Assembly: GCF_938040115.1 (NCBI RefSeq) | Contig: NZ_CALHXD010000105.1 | Coordinates: 1-7,138, forward strand | DNA length: 7,138 nt | Direction: 5' to 3' | Source: an uncultured Campylobacter sp. | GTDB lineage: Bacteria > Campylobacterota > Campylobacteria > Campylobacterales > Campylobacteraceae | Shown: positions 1 to 6,012 of the stretch, piece after piece | Layout: every line of letters starts with the position of its first letter | Numbering within the stretch: the stretch's first letter is position 1 | Made by a program: the position numbers and the translations under genes | Notes under the pieces: generated by a model | Told to the model about the DNA's origin: nothing | Database searches by the model: none | Seen by the model: the letters and a program-made list of their open reading frames with translations, nothing else

Positions 1-876
1 GCCGAGTTTGCGGGGATCGTAAAGATCGGCCGCACTCACCTGCAAGACGCCACGCCGCTCACGCTCGGGCAGGAATTTAGCGGCTACGCGCATATGCTAA
101 AGGCGAGCAAGGCGCAGATCCTCGCTACTATGCCGTTTTTAGAAGAACTTGCTATCGGCGGCACCGCGGTAGGCACCGGGCTAAACTCGCACCCGAAATT
201 TAGCGAGATGGTAAGCGACGAGCTAAACGCGCTAACGGGCACGGCGTTTAAATTTAAATCCCATCCGAATAAATTTCACGGCCTAACCAGCCACGACGCC
301 GAGGTGTTTTTAAGCGGCGCGCTAAACGGTCTGGCGGCAAATTTGATGAAGATCGCAAACGACGTGCGCTGGCTAGCAAGCGGGCCAAGATGCGGTATCG
401 GCGAGATAAACATCCCCGAAAACGAGCCTGGAAGCTCGATAATGCCGGGCAAGGTAAATCCGACGCAGTGCGAAGCCGTCACGATGGTAGCGGCGCAAGT
501 AATGGGCAACCACGTCGCGATCTCCGTCGCTGCAAGCCAGGGCAACTTCGAGCTAAACGTCTTTAAGCCGGTGCTCACGTACAACCTCATCCAAAGCATC
601 CGCTTGCTAAGCGACGCTATGAACAGCTTTGAGAAACACTGCGCTTGCGGTATCACGGCAAATGCAGCAAAAATCGACAAGCTACTTCACGAGAGCCTAA
701 TGCTAGTAACCGCGCTAAATCCGCATATCGGCTATGCAAATGCCGCCAAAATCGCCAAAACCGCGCACCACAACGGCACGACGCTACGCGAAGAGGCGAT
801 AAAATCGGGCATACTTACCGCCGAGGAATTTGACGCGTGGGTGGTGCCTGAGGATATGATCGCGCCGAAGGAGTAA
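1..876 (+). CDS. fumC: Fumarate hydratase class II (fumarase C), 5'-truncated by the window edge
   Basis: Class II fumarases reversibly hydrate fumarate to L-malate in the cytoplasm as homotetramers without an Fe-S cluster. The reading frame is open from base 1 to a TAA, giving the last 291 residues of a protein usually about 460 long, so roughly 175 N-terminal residues lie outside. Fragment residues 10-20 read GRTHLQDATPL, the fumarase-type active-site segment whose His (here H13) matches the catalytic-site His of E. coli FumC. Residues 144-153, GSSIMPGKVN, are the fumarate lyase signature loop carrying the catalytic serine, followed by PTQCE, typical of FumC rather than aspartase or argininosuccinate lyase. 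The Met codon at base 94 is internal and not the true start. The C-terminal small domain is complete and a terminator follows, so fumC ends its own transcript. Aspartase (AspA) is the nearest alternative, but GRTHLQDA favours fumarase. Confidence 0.95.
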   Translation, partial: AEFAGIVKIGRTHLQDATPLTLGQEFSGYAHMLKASKAQILATMPFLEELAIGGTAVGTGLNSHPKFSEMVSDELNALTGTAFKFKSHPNKFHGLTSHDAEVFLSGALNGLAANLMKIANDVRWLASGPRCGIGEINIPENEPGSSIMPGKVNPTQCEAVTMVAAQVMGNHVAISVAASQGNFELNVFKPVLTYNLIQSIRLLSDAMNSFEKHCACGITANAAKIDKLLHESLMLVTALNPHIGYANAAKIAKTAHHNGTTLREEAIKSGILTAEEFDAWVVPEDMIAPKE

Positions 877-896
877 ACTCGGCGCTTTGCTTTTTG

Positions 897-935
897 GGCT
901 CGGCGGGATTTGGGCGATTTTGCCGAGCCTTCTTT
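897..935 (+). terminator. Rho-independent terminator of fumC
   Basis: A perfect 8-bp GC-rich inverted repeat, GGCTCGGC (897-904) and GCCGAGCC (922-929), with a 17-nt loop, is followed by TTCTTT. It lies 21 nt after the fumC stop. A second CTCGGC copy at 879-884 could pair with the same right arm. There is no T-run on the opposite strand, so it works for the + strand only. Confidence 0.8.
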
Positions 936-975
936 AAAATCCATAAATTTGAGAGTAAAATTTACGGTTGCGCCT

Positions 976-1001
976 TAAATTTTACTCAAATTTGCCGATA
1001 T
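976..1001 (+). promoter_or_regulatory. Candidate sigma-28 (FliA) flagellar-class promoter
   Basis: TAAATTTT at 976-983 matches 7 of 8 bases of the sigma-28 -35 element TAAAGTTT. GCCGATAT at 994-1001 matches 7 of 8 of the -10 element GCCGATAA and also the epsilonproteobacterial form CGATWT. The spacer is 10 nt against the usual 11. Initiation about 7 nt downstream (near 1008) would give an 18-nt leader that just holds the AAAGG ribosome binding site (1014-1018) and the ATG at 1026. TAAATTTT is weak evidence in DNA so rich in AAATTT; the GCCGATAT core and the geometry carry the call. Confidence 0.55.
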
Positions 1002-1025
1002 ACTTTTAAATTTAAAGGTACGGTG

Positions 1026-1412
1026 ATGGATGTAAAACTAAACATAAATTTAAACTCGAATTTGATGAGCGTGGGCAAAAGCTCTGCAGCGACTAGCGCG
1101 GTAAATTTAAACGCGGGCGCGCTAAATTTAAAAAGCGGCGATAGGGGCGATATCTTGCGCGGCGCGTCAAATTTGCCTAGCGGCGCAAACGAGGGCGAAA
1201 GCAGCGCAGATATCCTAAAAAAACAGCTAGAAAAACTACAAAAACGGCTAAAAGAGCTTGAAGCCGCGATAAAGCGAGTAAAAGCGAGCAAAAATCCATA
1301 CGCAAAGGATATGGCGGCCTCGCTCGAGACGCAAAAGGGAGCGGTTTTTGCGCAGATAATGCAAATAAGCGCGCGAATTTTAGAGATGCAAGGCGGCCAG
1401 AGTAAAATTTGA
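1026..1412 (+). CDS. Small coiled-coil protein, possibly FlxA-like; function unknown
   Basis: This is a 128-residue protein I do not firmly recognise. The ATG at 1026 is chosen because AAAGG ends 7 nt upstream. The frame is open back to 894, but that extension would run through the fumC terminator and the promoter. Residues 1-60 are low complexity, rich in Asn, Leu, Ser, Ala and Gly, with repeated NL dipeptides encoded by AAATTT words. Residues 62-86 (ILKKQLEKLQKRLKELEAAI and on) form a strong heptad-like, highly charged coiled coil. After a Asn-Pro turn near 90, a second helix spans about 93-121. No signal peptide or membrane segment is seen. A disordered N-terminus plus helical hairpin resembles the FlxA-like family, named from a FliA-dependent E. 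coli gene, which agrees with the sigma-28-like promoter upstream. The family assignment is inference from pattern only. The gene appears monocistronic between fumC and the hydrogenase operon. Confidence 0.7.
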   Translation: MDVKLNINLNSNLMSVGKSSAATSAVNLNAGALNLKSGDRGDILRGASNLPSGANEGESSADILKKQLEKLQKRLKELEAAIKRVKASKNPYAKDMAASLETQKGAVFAQIMQISARILEMQGGQSKI

Positions 1413-1533
1413 CGCCGTAAATTTGCCGACTGCAAAGTCAAATTTAAGTAGAGTAAATTTGCTTTTCAAATTTTAAAAAAGCAAAAAATCTTAAGGCCTT
1501 GAAATTAAATTTGCAAATTTAAGAAATAGGACG

Positions 1534-1557
1534 ATTTTGATTTTAAAATATCAAAAT
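1534..1557. repeat. 24-bp dyad, ATTTTGAT / ATCAAAAT
   Basis: ATTTTGAT (1534-1541) and ATCAAAAT (1550-1557) are perfect inverted copies around an 8-bp centre that is itself mostly symmetrical. The half-sites contain TTGAT and ATCAA, as in FNR boxes, but the gap is 8 and not the canonical 4. It could bind an unidentified dimeric regulator or be chance in AT-rich DNA. It lies about 240 bp before hydA. Confidence 0.35.
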
Positions 1558-1721
1558 ACAAAAATGATTTATTAAATCTATTTTTTATACTTTAATTATT
1601 TTTAGGACTTTTCTCGCAAAAATAACACTAAAATAATAATATACTTAATCATAAAAACTAATACTTTTACTAAATATAGAATTTTAATTTTTAGTTGTAA
1701 TATTTCAATATTTAAAGCTAT

Positions 1722-1735
1722 TTGATAATGATTAA
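1722..1735. promoter_or_regulatory. FNR/CRP-family type box upstream of hydA
   Basis: TTGAT-AATG-ATTAA matches the FNR consensus TTGAT-N4-ATCAA at 9 of 10 defined positions with the correct 4-bp gap, centred about 66 bp before the hydA start codon. It also contains GATAATGAT (1724-1732), one half of a Fur box, and GATAAT, which could be a -10 element. In addition TTTGATAA (1721-1728) pairs perfectly with TTATCAAA (1752-1759). Oxygen- or acceptor-dependent control of a hydrogenase by an FNR-like protein would make sense, but which regulator binds, and whether it activates or represses, cannot be told because the start site is unknown. Confidence 0.45.
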
Positions 1736-1782
1736 AGACAAATTTACTCTGTTATCAAAAATGTCAAAATGCAAATTTCACC

Positions 1783-1790
1783 AAAGGAGA
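1783..1790 (+). promoter_or_regulatory. Strong ribosome binding site of hydA
   Basis: AAAGGAGA ends 4 nt before the ATG at 1795 and is close to a perfect anti-16S match. It fixes the hydA start, which lies 37 codons before the twin-arginine motif. Confidence 0.85.
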
Positions 1791-1794
1791 GAGC

Positions 1795-2943
1795 ATGAAA
1801 GATGACGTCCTAGTTAGGATAAACGAGAGGCTTAACGTGCTTGCCACGCTTCCGACTTTTAAAAACGGTTCAATCGGCGAAGCTTTAAAGAAAAGCGGAT
1901 TTAGCAGGCGAGATTTTATGAAGTGGGCCGGCGCGATGACGGCGTTTATGGCGCTGCCTGCATCTATGGCGCCAACCGTAGCTAGAGCCGCCGAGCTTAG
2001 CGACAGGCTGCCCGTGATATGGCTACATATGGCCGAGTGCACCGGATGTAGCGAGAGTTTGCTTCGCACCGATGCGCCGAGTATAGATAGCTTGATTTTT
2101 GATTACATCAGCCTCGAGTATCATGAAACCGTGATGGCTGCGGCAGGCTGGCAGGCTGAGGAAAACCTAGAAAGTGCGATCGAAAAATACAAAGACAGAT
2201 ACATCCTGCTAGTCGAGGGCGGCATACCTACGGGCGATACGGAAAACTATCTAACGGTCGGTCCTTTGGGTCTTAGCGGCCTTCATCACGCAAAGCACGC
2301 GAGCGAAAACGCCGCGGCGATATTTGCTATCGGCACCTGTTCGAGCTTTGGCGGTATACAAGCGGCAAAGCCAAATCCGTCAAATTCCGTAGGCCTATCA
2401 AAAGTAACTTCAAAACCGGTCATAAACGTCCCGGGCTGTCCTCCTAGCGAGAAAAATATCGTGGGCAACGTCCTTCACTACATACTTTTCGGTACTTTGC
2501 CCGCACTTGACGTATTTAACCGTCCAAAATGGGCTTACGGACTTAGGATTCACGATCTTTGCGAGCGAAGAGGGCATTTTGACGCGGGCGAGTTCGTGCA
2601 GACCTTTGGCGACGAGGGCGCAAAAAACGGCTACTGCCTCTATAAAGTCGGCTGCAAAGGCCCATATACGTTTAATAACTGCTCTCGCGAGAGATTTAAT
2701 CAGCACACTAGCTGGCCGGTGCAGGCGGGTCACGGCTGTATAGGCTGCTCGGAGCCTGATTTTTGGGATACGATGGGGCCTTTTGAGGAGCCGATGGCCG
2801 ATAGGCTGTTTAACACGGTTTTGGGTCTAGGCGCCGATAACGTCAGCGATAAAATCGGCATCGGAGTGCTGGCGCTCGCAGGTATCGGTATAGCAGCGCA
2901 CGCCGCGATAAGCATTTTTGCTAAAGACAAAGAGGAGGCGTAA
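1795..2943 (+). CDS. hydA: [NiFe] hydrogenase small subunit with Tat signal, group 1 uptake type
   Basis: This Fe-S subunit carries electrons from the NiFe site in HydB to cytochrome b HydC on the periplasmic face of the membrane. The product has 382 residues. A long n-region precedes the twin-arginine motif SRRDFMKW (37-44), a hydrophobic stretch and a likely cut after ARA near 65; HydB would be co-exported with it as a folded complex. Cluster ligands are visible: proximal [4Fe-4S] C82, C85, C182 and C215 (PGCPP); distal [4Fe-4S] H253, C256, C281 and C287; medial [3Fe-4S] C296, C315 and C318. A C-terminal hydrophobic helix at about 354-375 anchors it in the membrane, followed by a charged tail. 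The two extra proximal-cluster cysteines of oxygen-tolerant enzymes are absent: the motif is CTGC, and CSSFGG has Gly at the second site. It is first in the operon; hydB follows after 2 nt, with GAGGAGG inside the hydA end serving as its binding site. Confidence 0.97.
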   Translation: MKDDVLVRINERLNVLATLPTFKNGSIGEALKKSGFSRRDFMKWAGAMTAFMALPASMAPTVARAAELSDRLPVIWLHMAECTGCSESLLRTDAPSIDSLIFDYISLEYHETVMAAAGWQAEENLESAIEKYKDRYILLVEGGIPTGDTENYLTVGPLGLSGLHHAKHASENAAAIFAIGTCSSFGGIQAAKPNPSNSVGLSKVTSKPVINVPGCPPSEKNIVGNVLHYILFGTLPALDVFNRPKWAYGLRIHDLCERRGHFDAGEFVQTFGDEGAKNGYCLYKVGCKGPYTFNNCSRERFNQHTSWPVQAGHGCIGCSEPDFWDTMGPFEEPMADRLFNTVLGLGADNVSDKIGIGVLALAGIGIAAHAAISIFAKDKEEA

Positions 2944-2945
2944 AA

Positions 2946-4664
2946 ATGAGCGAGCAAAGAATAGTAATAGACCCGATAACCAGGATAGAAGGCCACCTGC
3001 GCATAGAGGTCGTCGTAGATGAAAATAATGTAGTGAAAGAAGCCTACTCGGGCTCGACGCTTTGGCGCGGTATAGAGCAGGTCGTAAAGGGGCGAGATCC
3101 GAGGGATGCTGGATTTTTTATGCAGAGGATTTGCGGCGTTTGTACGTTTTCGCACTACCGCGCGGGCATCATGGCCGTCGAGAACGCGCTAGGCATCGTT
3201 CCTCCGCTAAACGCGCAGCTAACGCGCACGCTGATGAATAACGCCCTTTATATGCACGATCACGTAGTGCATTTTTATCAGCTTCACGGCCTTGACTGGG
3301 TGGACGTGGTCTCAGCTCTAAGCGCGGACGTACGCAAGGCTAGCGACGAGGCGTTTAAATACTGCGACACGCCTTACGCGACCGGCGCAGATAAGCTAAA
3401 AGAGGTAAAAGAACGCGTCGAAGCCTTCGTAAAAAAAGGAAATTTAGGACCTTTTGCCAACGCCTACTGGGGACATCCGACCTATAAATTTACGCCCGAG
3501 CAAAATTTGATCGTGCTTTCGCACTATTTAGAGTGTCTAAGGATACAAAGAACGGTAGCGCAGATGATGGCGATATTTGGCTCTAAAAACCCGCACCCGC
3601 AAAGCCTAACCGTAGGCGGCGTGACCTGCGTTATGGACCTACTTGATCCTGCAAGACTGGGCGAATACCTAACTAAATTTCAAGAAACGGCCGATTTTAT
3701 TAACAGGGCGTATTATCCCGATCTCGTCATGGCTGCTAAAGTTTATGCAAACGAGCCTAGCGTGCTAAAAGACGTCGGCGTGTCAAATTTGTTCGCTTAC
3801 GACGAGTTTTTAGTCGGCAGAAACGAGTATCTGATCCAAGGCGGCGCTATCCTAAACGGAGACATCAGCAAGGTTTACGAAGTAGACGGCGATAAGATCA
3901 CCGAGGAAGCAACTCGCGCATGGTATAAAAACCCGGCCCCGCTGCATCCGTACGACGGGCAGACCGAGCCAAACTACACCGGCCTAAAAGATATGAAAAC
4001 TCTGGACGGTCACGGCAAAGAGGTAGATACTAAAGTTTTTGACGAAAAAGGCAAATATAGCTGGATCAAAGCTCCTCGCTACGACGGCAAACCTATGCAG
4101 GTGGGCCCGATAGCAAGCATCGTGATAAACTACGCCAAAGGCAACGAGCGCGTGGTAAAAATCGTCGATAAATTTTTAAAAGATACGGGGCTTCCGCTTG
4201 AGGCGGTATTTTCTACTCTGGGTAGAACCGCAACCAGGATGCTAGAGGCCAAGCTAGTAGCCGATCACGGACTAACTGCCTTTAATAGCCTCGTAGAAAA
4301 TCTAAAAACCGATCAAGAAACCTGCGCGAAGTACGTCATAGATAACGGTAAAGAGTATAAGGGAAATTTCCAAGGCAATGCTCCTCGCGGCGCGCTCAGC
4401 CACTGGTGCCGCATAAAAGACGGCGTGATAACCAACTGGCAAGCAGTCGTGCCTAGTACGTGGAACGCCTCGCCAAAAGACGCCGCAAACGTACGCGGAA
4501 GCTACGAGGAGTGCCTCATCGGGCTAAAGATCGCAGACCTAACCAAGCCGCTTGAGATCATACGCAAGATCCACTCCTATGATCCTTGTATCGCATGCGC
4601 CGTACACGTGATGGATGCGCGCGGCACGCAGCTGGGCGAATACAAAATCAACCCGAATTTGTGA
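2946..4664 (+). CDS. hydB: [NiFe] hydrogenase large (catalytic) subunit, precursor form
   Basis: HydB holds the Ni-Fe(CN)2CO active site that splits H2 into protons and electrons. It has 572 residues, the usual length for group 1 enzymes. The N-terminal motif RICGVC gives ligands C63 and C66, preceded by the conserved DPITRIEGH segment with E15. The C-terminal motif DPCIACAVH gives C548 and C551. By family rule the HydD protease cuts after H554, removing an 18-residue tail once nickel is in place. The conserved arginine above the active site is in APRGALSHW at R481. No signal peptide is present, as expected for a subunit exported by piggyback on the Tat signal of HydA. The gene follows hydA after 2 nt and precedes hydC by 11 nt. 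It is poor in AAATTT words compared with hydD and hydE, fitting strong protein conservation. Confidence 0.97.
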   Translation: MSEQRIVIDPITRIEGHLRIEVVVDENNVVKEAYSGSTLWRGIEQVVKGRDPRDAGFFMQRICGVCTFSHYRAGIMAVENALGIVPPLNAQLTRTLMNNALYMHDHVVHFYQLHGLDWVDVVSALSADVRKASDEAFKYCDTPYATGADKLKEVKERVEAFVKKGNLGPFANAYWGHPTYKFTPEQNLIVLSHYLECLRIQRTVAQMMAIFGSKNPHPQSLTVGGVTCVMDLLDPARLGEYLTKFQETADFINRAYYPDLVMAAKVYANEPSVLKDVGVSNLFAYDEFLVGRNEYLIQGGAILNGDISKVYEVDGDKITEEATRAWYKNPAPLHPYDGQTEPNYTGLKDMKTLDGHGKEVDTKVFDEKGKYSWIKAPRYDGKPMQVGPIASIVINYAKGNERVVKIVDKFLKDTGLPLEAVFSTLGRTATRMLEAKLVADHGLTAFNSLVENLKTDQETCAKYVIDNGKEYKGNFQGNAPRGALSHWCRIKDGVITNWQAVVPSTWNASPKDAANVRGSYEECLIGLKIADLTKPLEIIRKIHSYDPCIACAVHVMDARGTQLGEYKINPNL

Positions 4665-4675
4665 AAGGAGCGGCT

Positions 4676-5359
4676 ATGAGCGAGCATAAATTTGACCGCA
4701 AAAGCGAGTATGAATTTTCCATCGGGCTTAGAGCGACGCACTGGATCAGGTTTTTTGCCATCACCTTTTTGGTTGTGAGCGGATACTATATATCGTATGT
4801 TTTCGTTAGTCCCGAGGTCACGACCCAGCCAGTGCTGTTTATGAACGCCAAGTGGCGCGCGGCTCATCAGATCGCGGGATTTGTCCTGATAGCGTGCTTT
4901 ATTTTCAAGCTTTACCTATTTATATTTGATAAATACAGCCGCAAAGAGGTCGTGAGTATCGTCGATTTTTTTAATCCAAAAGTCTGGATAGCGCAGATAA
5001 AATACTATCTGTTTTTAGGCCCGCACCCGCATCTAAAGGGCGTTTATAACCCGCTTCAGTTTGCGTCGTATTTTTTCTTTTATCTGGTGCTTTTCCTGAT
5101 CTGCCTAACGGGCCTCGTGCTCTACGTCCACGTCTATCACGAGGGGCTTGGCGGGCTACTTTACGAGCCGATGAGGCAGTGTGAGGAGCTCATGGGAGGT
5201 CTAGCTAACGTCCGCACGATACACCGCATCTGCATGTGGATCATCATGGTTTTTGTCGTGGCGCACGTGTATATGGCGGTATTTAACGCCGTAAAAGGCA
5301 AAAACGGAGCTATGGACGCCATCGTAAGCGGCTACAAATACGTAAAAGACGAGCACTGA
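4676..5359 (+). CDS. hydC: Hydrogenase cytochrome b subunit, menaquinone-reducing membrane anchor
   Basis: HydC is the di-heme b membrane subunit that receives electrons from HydA and reduces menaquinone. The product has 227 residues starting at the ATG at 4676, directly behind AAAGGAG (4664-4670), which overlaps the hydB stop; an in-frame ATG at 4586 inside hydB is ignored. Four membrane helices can be seen at about 22-42, 63-84, 129-151 and 184-207. Histidines suited to bind the two hemes are H22 (motif THW) in helix 1, H64 in helix 2, and H183 and H197 in helix 4, the pattern of HupC/HyaC/HydC proteins. An acidic and aromatic stretch between helices 2 and 3 and the HPHPHL-like loop near 116-120 are also characteristic of this group. 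The stop TGA shares its A with the ATG of hydD, so translation of the two is coupled. Confidence 0.95.
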   Translation: MSEHKFDRKSEYEFSIGLRATHWIRFFAITFLVVSGYYISYVFVSPEVTTQPVLFMNAKWRAAHQIAGFVLIACFIFKLYLFIFDKYSRKEVVSIVDFFNPKVWIAQIKYYLFLGPHPHLKGVYNPLQFASYFFFYLVLFLICLTGLVLYVHVYHEGLGGLLYEPMRQCEELMGGLANVRTIHRICMWIIMVFVVAHVYMAVFNAVKGKNGAMDAIVSGYKYVKDEH

Positions 5360-6012
5360 TGCGCGTTTTGGTGCTAGGTATCGGCAACGTGATGTTTGGC
5401 GACGAGGGCGTTGGGGTGCATTTTGTAAAGATGATGGAGCGAAACTACAAATTTAGCCCTAAAATAGGGGCTAAATTTGACTCCGATTTAAATTTGGGCG
5501 ATAAATTTGACGCGTCAAATTTGAGCGGCGACCTCGCTCGTCTAGGCAGCTCTAAATTTAGCGCGGACGGCGCAAATTTGGAGCTCAAATTTATCGACGG
5601 CGGTACGCTAGCTATGGCGCTAACGCCGGTTATTGCTTGGGCTGATTTTTTGATAGTTGTTGATTGCATCAGTGCCGAGGAGGGCGAGACGGGGGATGTT
5701 TATTTTTTCGGTTACGAGCAGATGTCGCCCGCCGTCTCGTGGAACGGCTCCGCGCACGAGGTCGAGATGCTAGAGACCTTGCGGCTCATGGAGCTTGCGG
5801 GCGATTTGCCGCGGACGAAAATTTTAGGTATCGTGCCAAAGCGTATCGAGCCTATGAGCTTTGAGCTCTCCATGCAGGCTATAAAAGGCGTAAATTTGAT
5901 GGAAAAGACGCTTTTAAACGAGCTTTCGCGCCTTGGATTTTGCTACGAAAAGATTGCAAATTTTAGCGTTTCTGATATCGCTTTAGAGTTTTCAAAAAAG
6001 GGCGCGATATGA
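5359..6012 (+). CDS. hydD: Hydrogenase maturation endopeptidase (HyaD/HybD family) with an AAATTT-rich insertion
   Basis: This cytoplasmic protease cleaves the C-terminal tail of HydB after nickel insertion, allowing the large subunit to close and pair with HydA. It has 217 residues, longer than the roughly 160-195 usual in the family. The start GIGNVMFGDEGVGV (8-20) is the family hallmark and supplies metal ligand E16. FIDGGTLA supplies D80, and SAHEVEML supplies H133, the E/D/H set that senses nickel in HybD. The extra length lies at about residues 31-76, between the first helix and the D80 strand: a low-complexity stretch with five KF and three NL dipeptides, all encoded by AAATTT words. 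It probably forms a surface loop and leaves the core intact. The start codon overlaps the hydC stop by 1 nt, and the stop overlaps hydE by 4 nt. Confidence 0.93.
   Translation: MRVLVLGIGNVMFGDEGVGVHFVKMMERNYKFSPKIGAKFDSDLNLGDKFDASNLSGDLARLGSSKFSADGANLELKFIDGGTLAMALTPVIAWADFLIVVDCISAEEGETGDVYFFGYEQMSPAVSWNGSAHEVEMLETLRLMELAGDLPRTKILGIVPKRIEPMSFELSMQAIKGVNLMEKTLLNELSRLGFCYEKIANFSVSDIALEFSKKGAI
5449..5592. repeat. Cluster of eight AAATTT palindromes inside hydD
   Basis: AAATTT begins at 5449, 5473, 5490, 5503, 5517, 5554, 5574 and 5587, spaced 13 to 37 bp. Five copies are in the phase that encodes Lys-Phe and three in the phase that gives Asn-Leu. Use of two phases argues that the DNA word, not a protein repeat, is what recurs. 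The cluster coincides with the stretch that makes this HydD longer than its relatives. Confidence 0.85.

Larger units (their letters stand above)
1413..1794. other. Non-coding, very AT-rich hydrogenase control region
   Basis: No convincing gene lies here on either strand. The first 80 bases hold four AAATTT words and a weak AT-rich hairpin, TTTGCTTTT (1458-1466) with AAAAGCAAA (1477-1485), which may end the upstream transcript but lacks a GC-rich stem. From 1501 to 1740 GC content falls to about 16% by count, against roughly half in the hyd genes, as expected of a Campylobacter promoter region. A possible sigma-70 -10 element is TATAGAAT (1675-1682); GATAAT (1724-1729) is another. The word ATACTT occurs at 1587, 1641 and 1661, the last two exactly 20 bp apart. 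No start site can be fixed from sequence. Confidence 0.7.

Noticed and set aside
894..1025. N-terminal extension of the small coiled-coil gene to an ATG at 894
   Set aside because: It would run through the fumC terminator and the sigma-28-like promoter, and has no ribosome binding site matching that at 1014-1018. Its translated sequence is Cys- and Phe-rich and unlike the rest.
986..1441. Open frame on the minus strand opposite the small coiled-coil gene
   Set aside because: It mirrors the + strand gene; the protein is a Ser/Phe/Ala-rich shadow without domain features, and no promoter or ribosome binding site supports it. The same applies to minus-strand frames opposite fumC, hydA, hydB, hydD and hydE.
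1405..1445. Inverted repeat AAATTTGAC / GTCAAATTT as a terminator
   Set aside because: The arms are 9 bp but AT-rich, with a 23-nt loop and no T-run. Such pairs are expected by chance where the palindrome AAATTT is so frequent.
1534..1557. Canonical FNR site
   Set aside because: The half-sites TTGAT and ATCAA are right but separated by 8 bp, not 4; kept only as an unassigned dyad.
1490..1794. NikR operator or sigma-54 promoter before hydA
   Set aside because: Only a lone AATAATA half-site is present, without its partner at 11 bp, and no GG-N10-GC pair with the -24/-12 spacing was found.
4586..4675. Upstream in-frame start for hydC inside hydB
   Set aside because: The added residues are a shifted reading of the conserved hydB C-terminus, and a perfect AAAGGAG sits just before the ATG at 4676.
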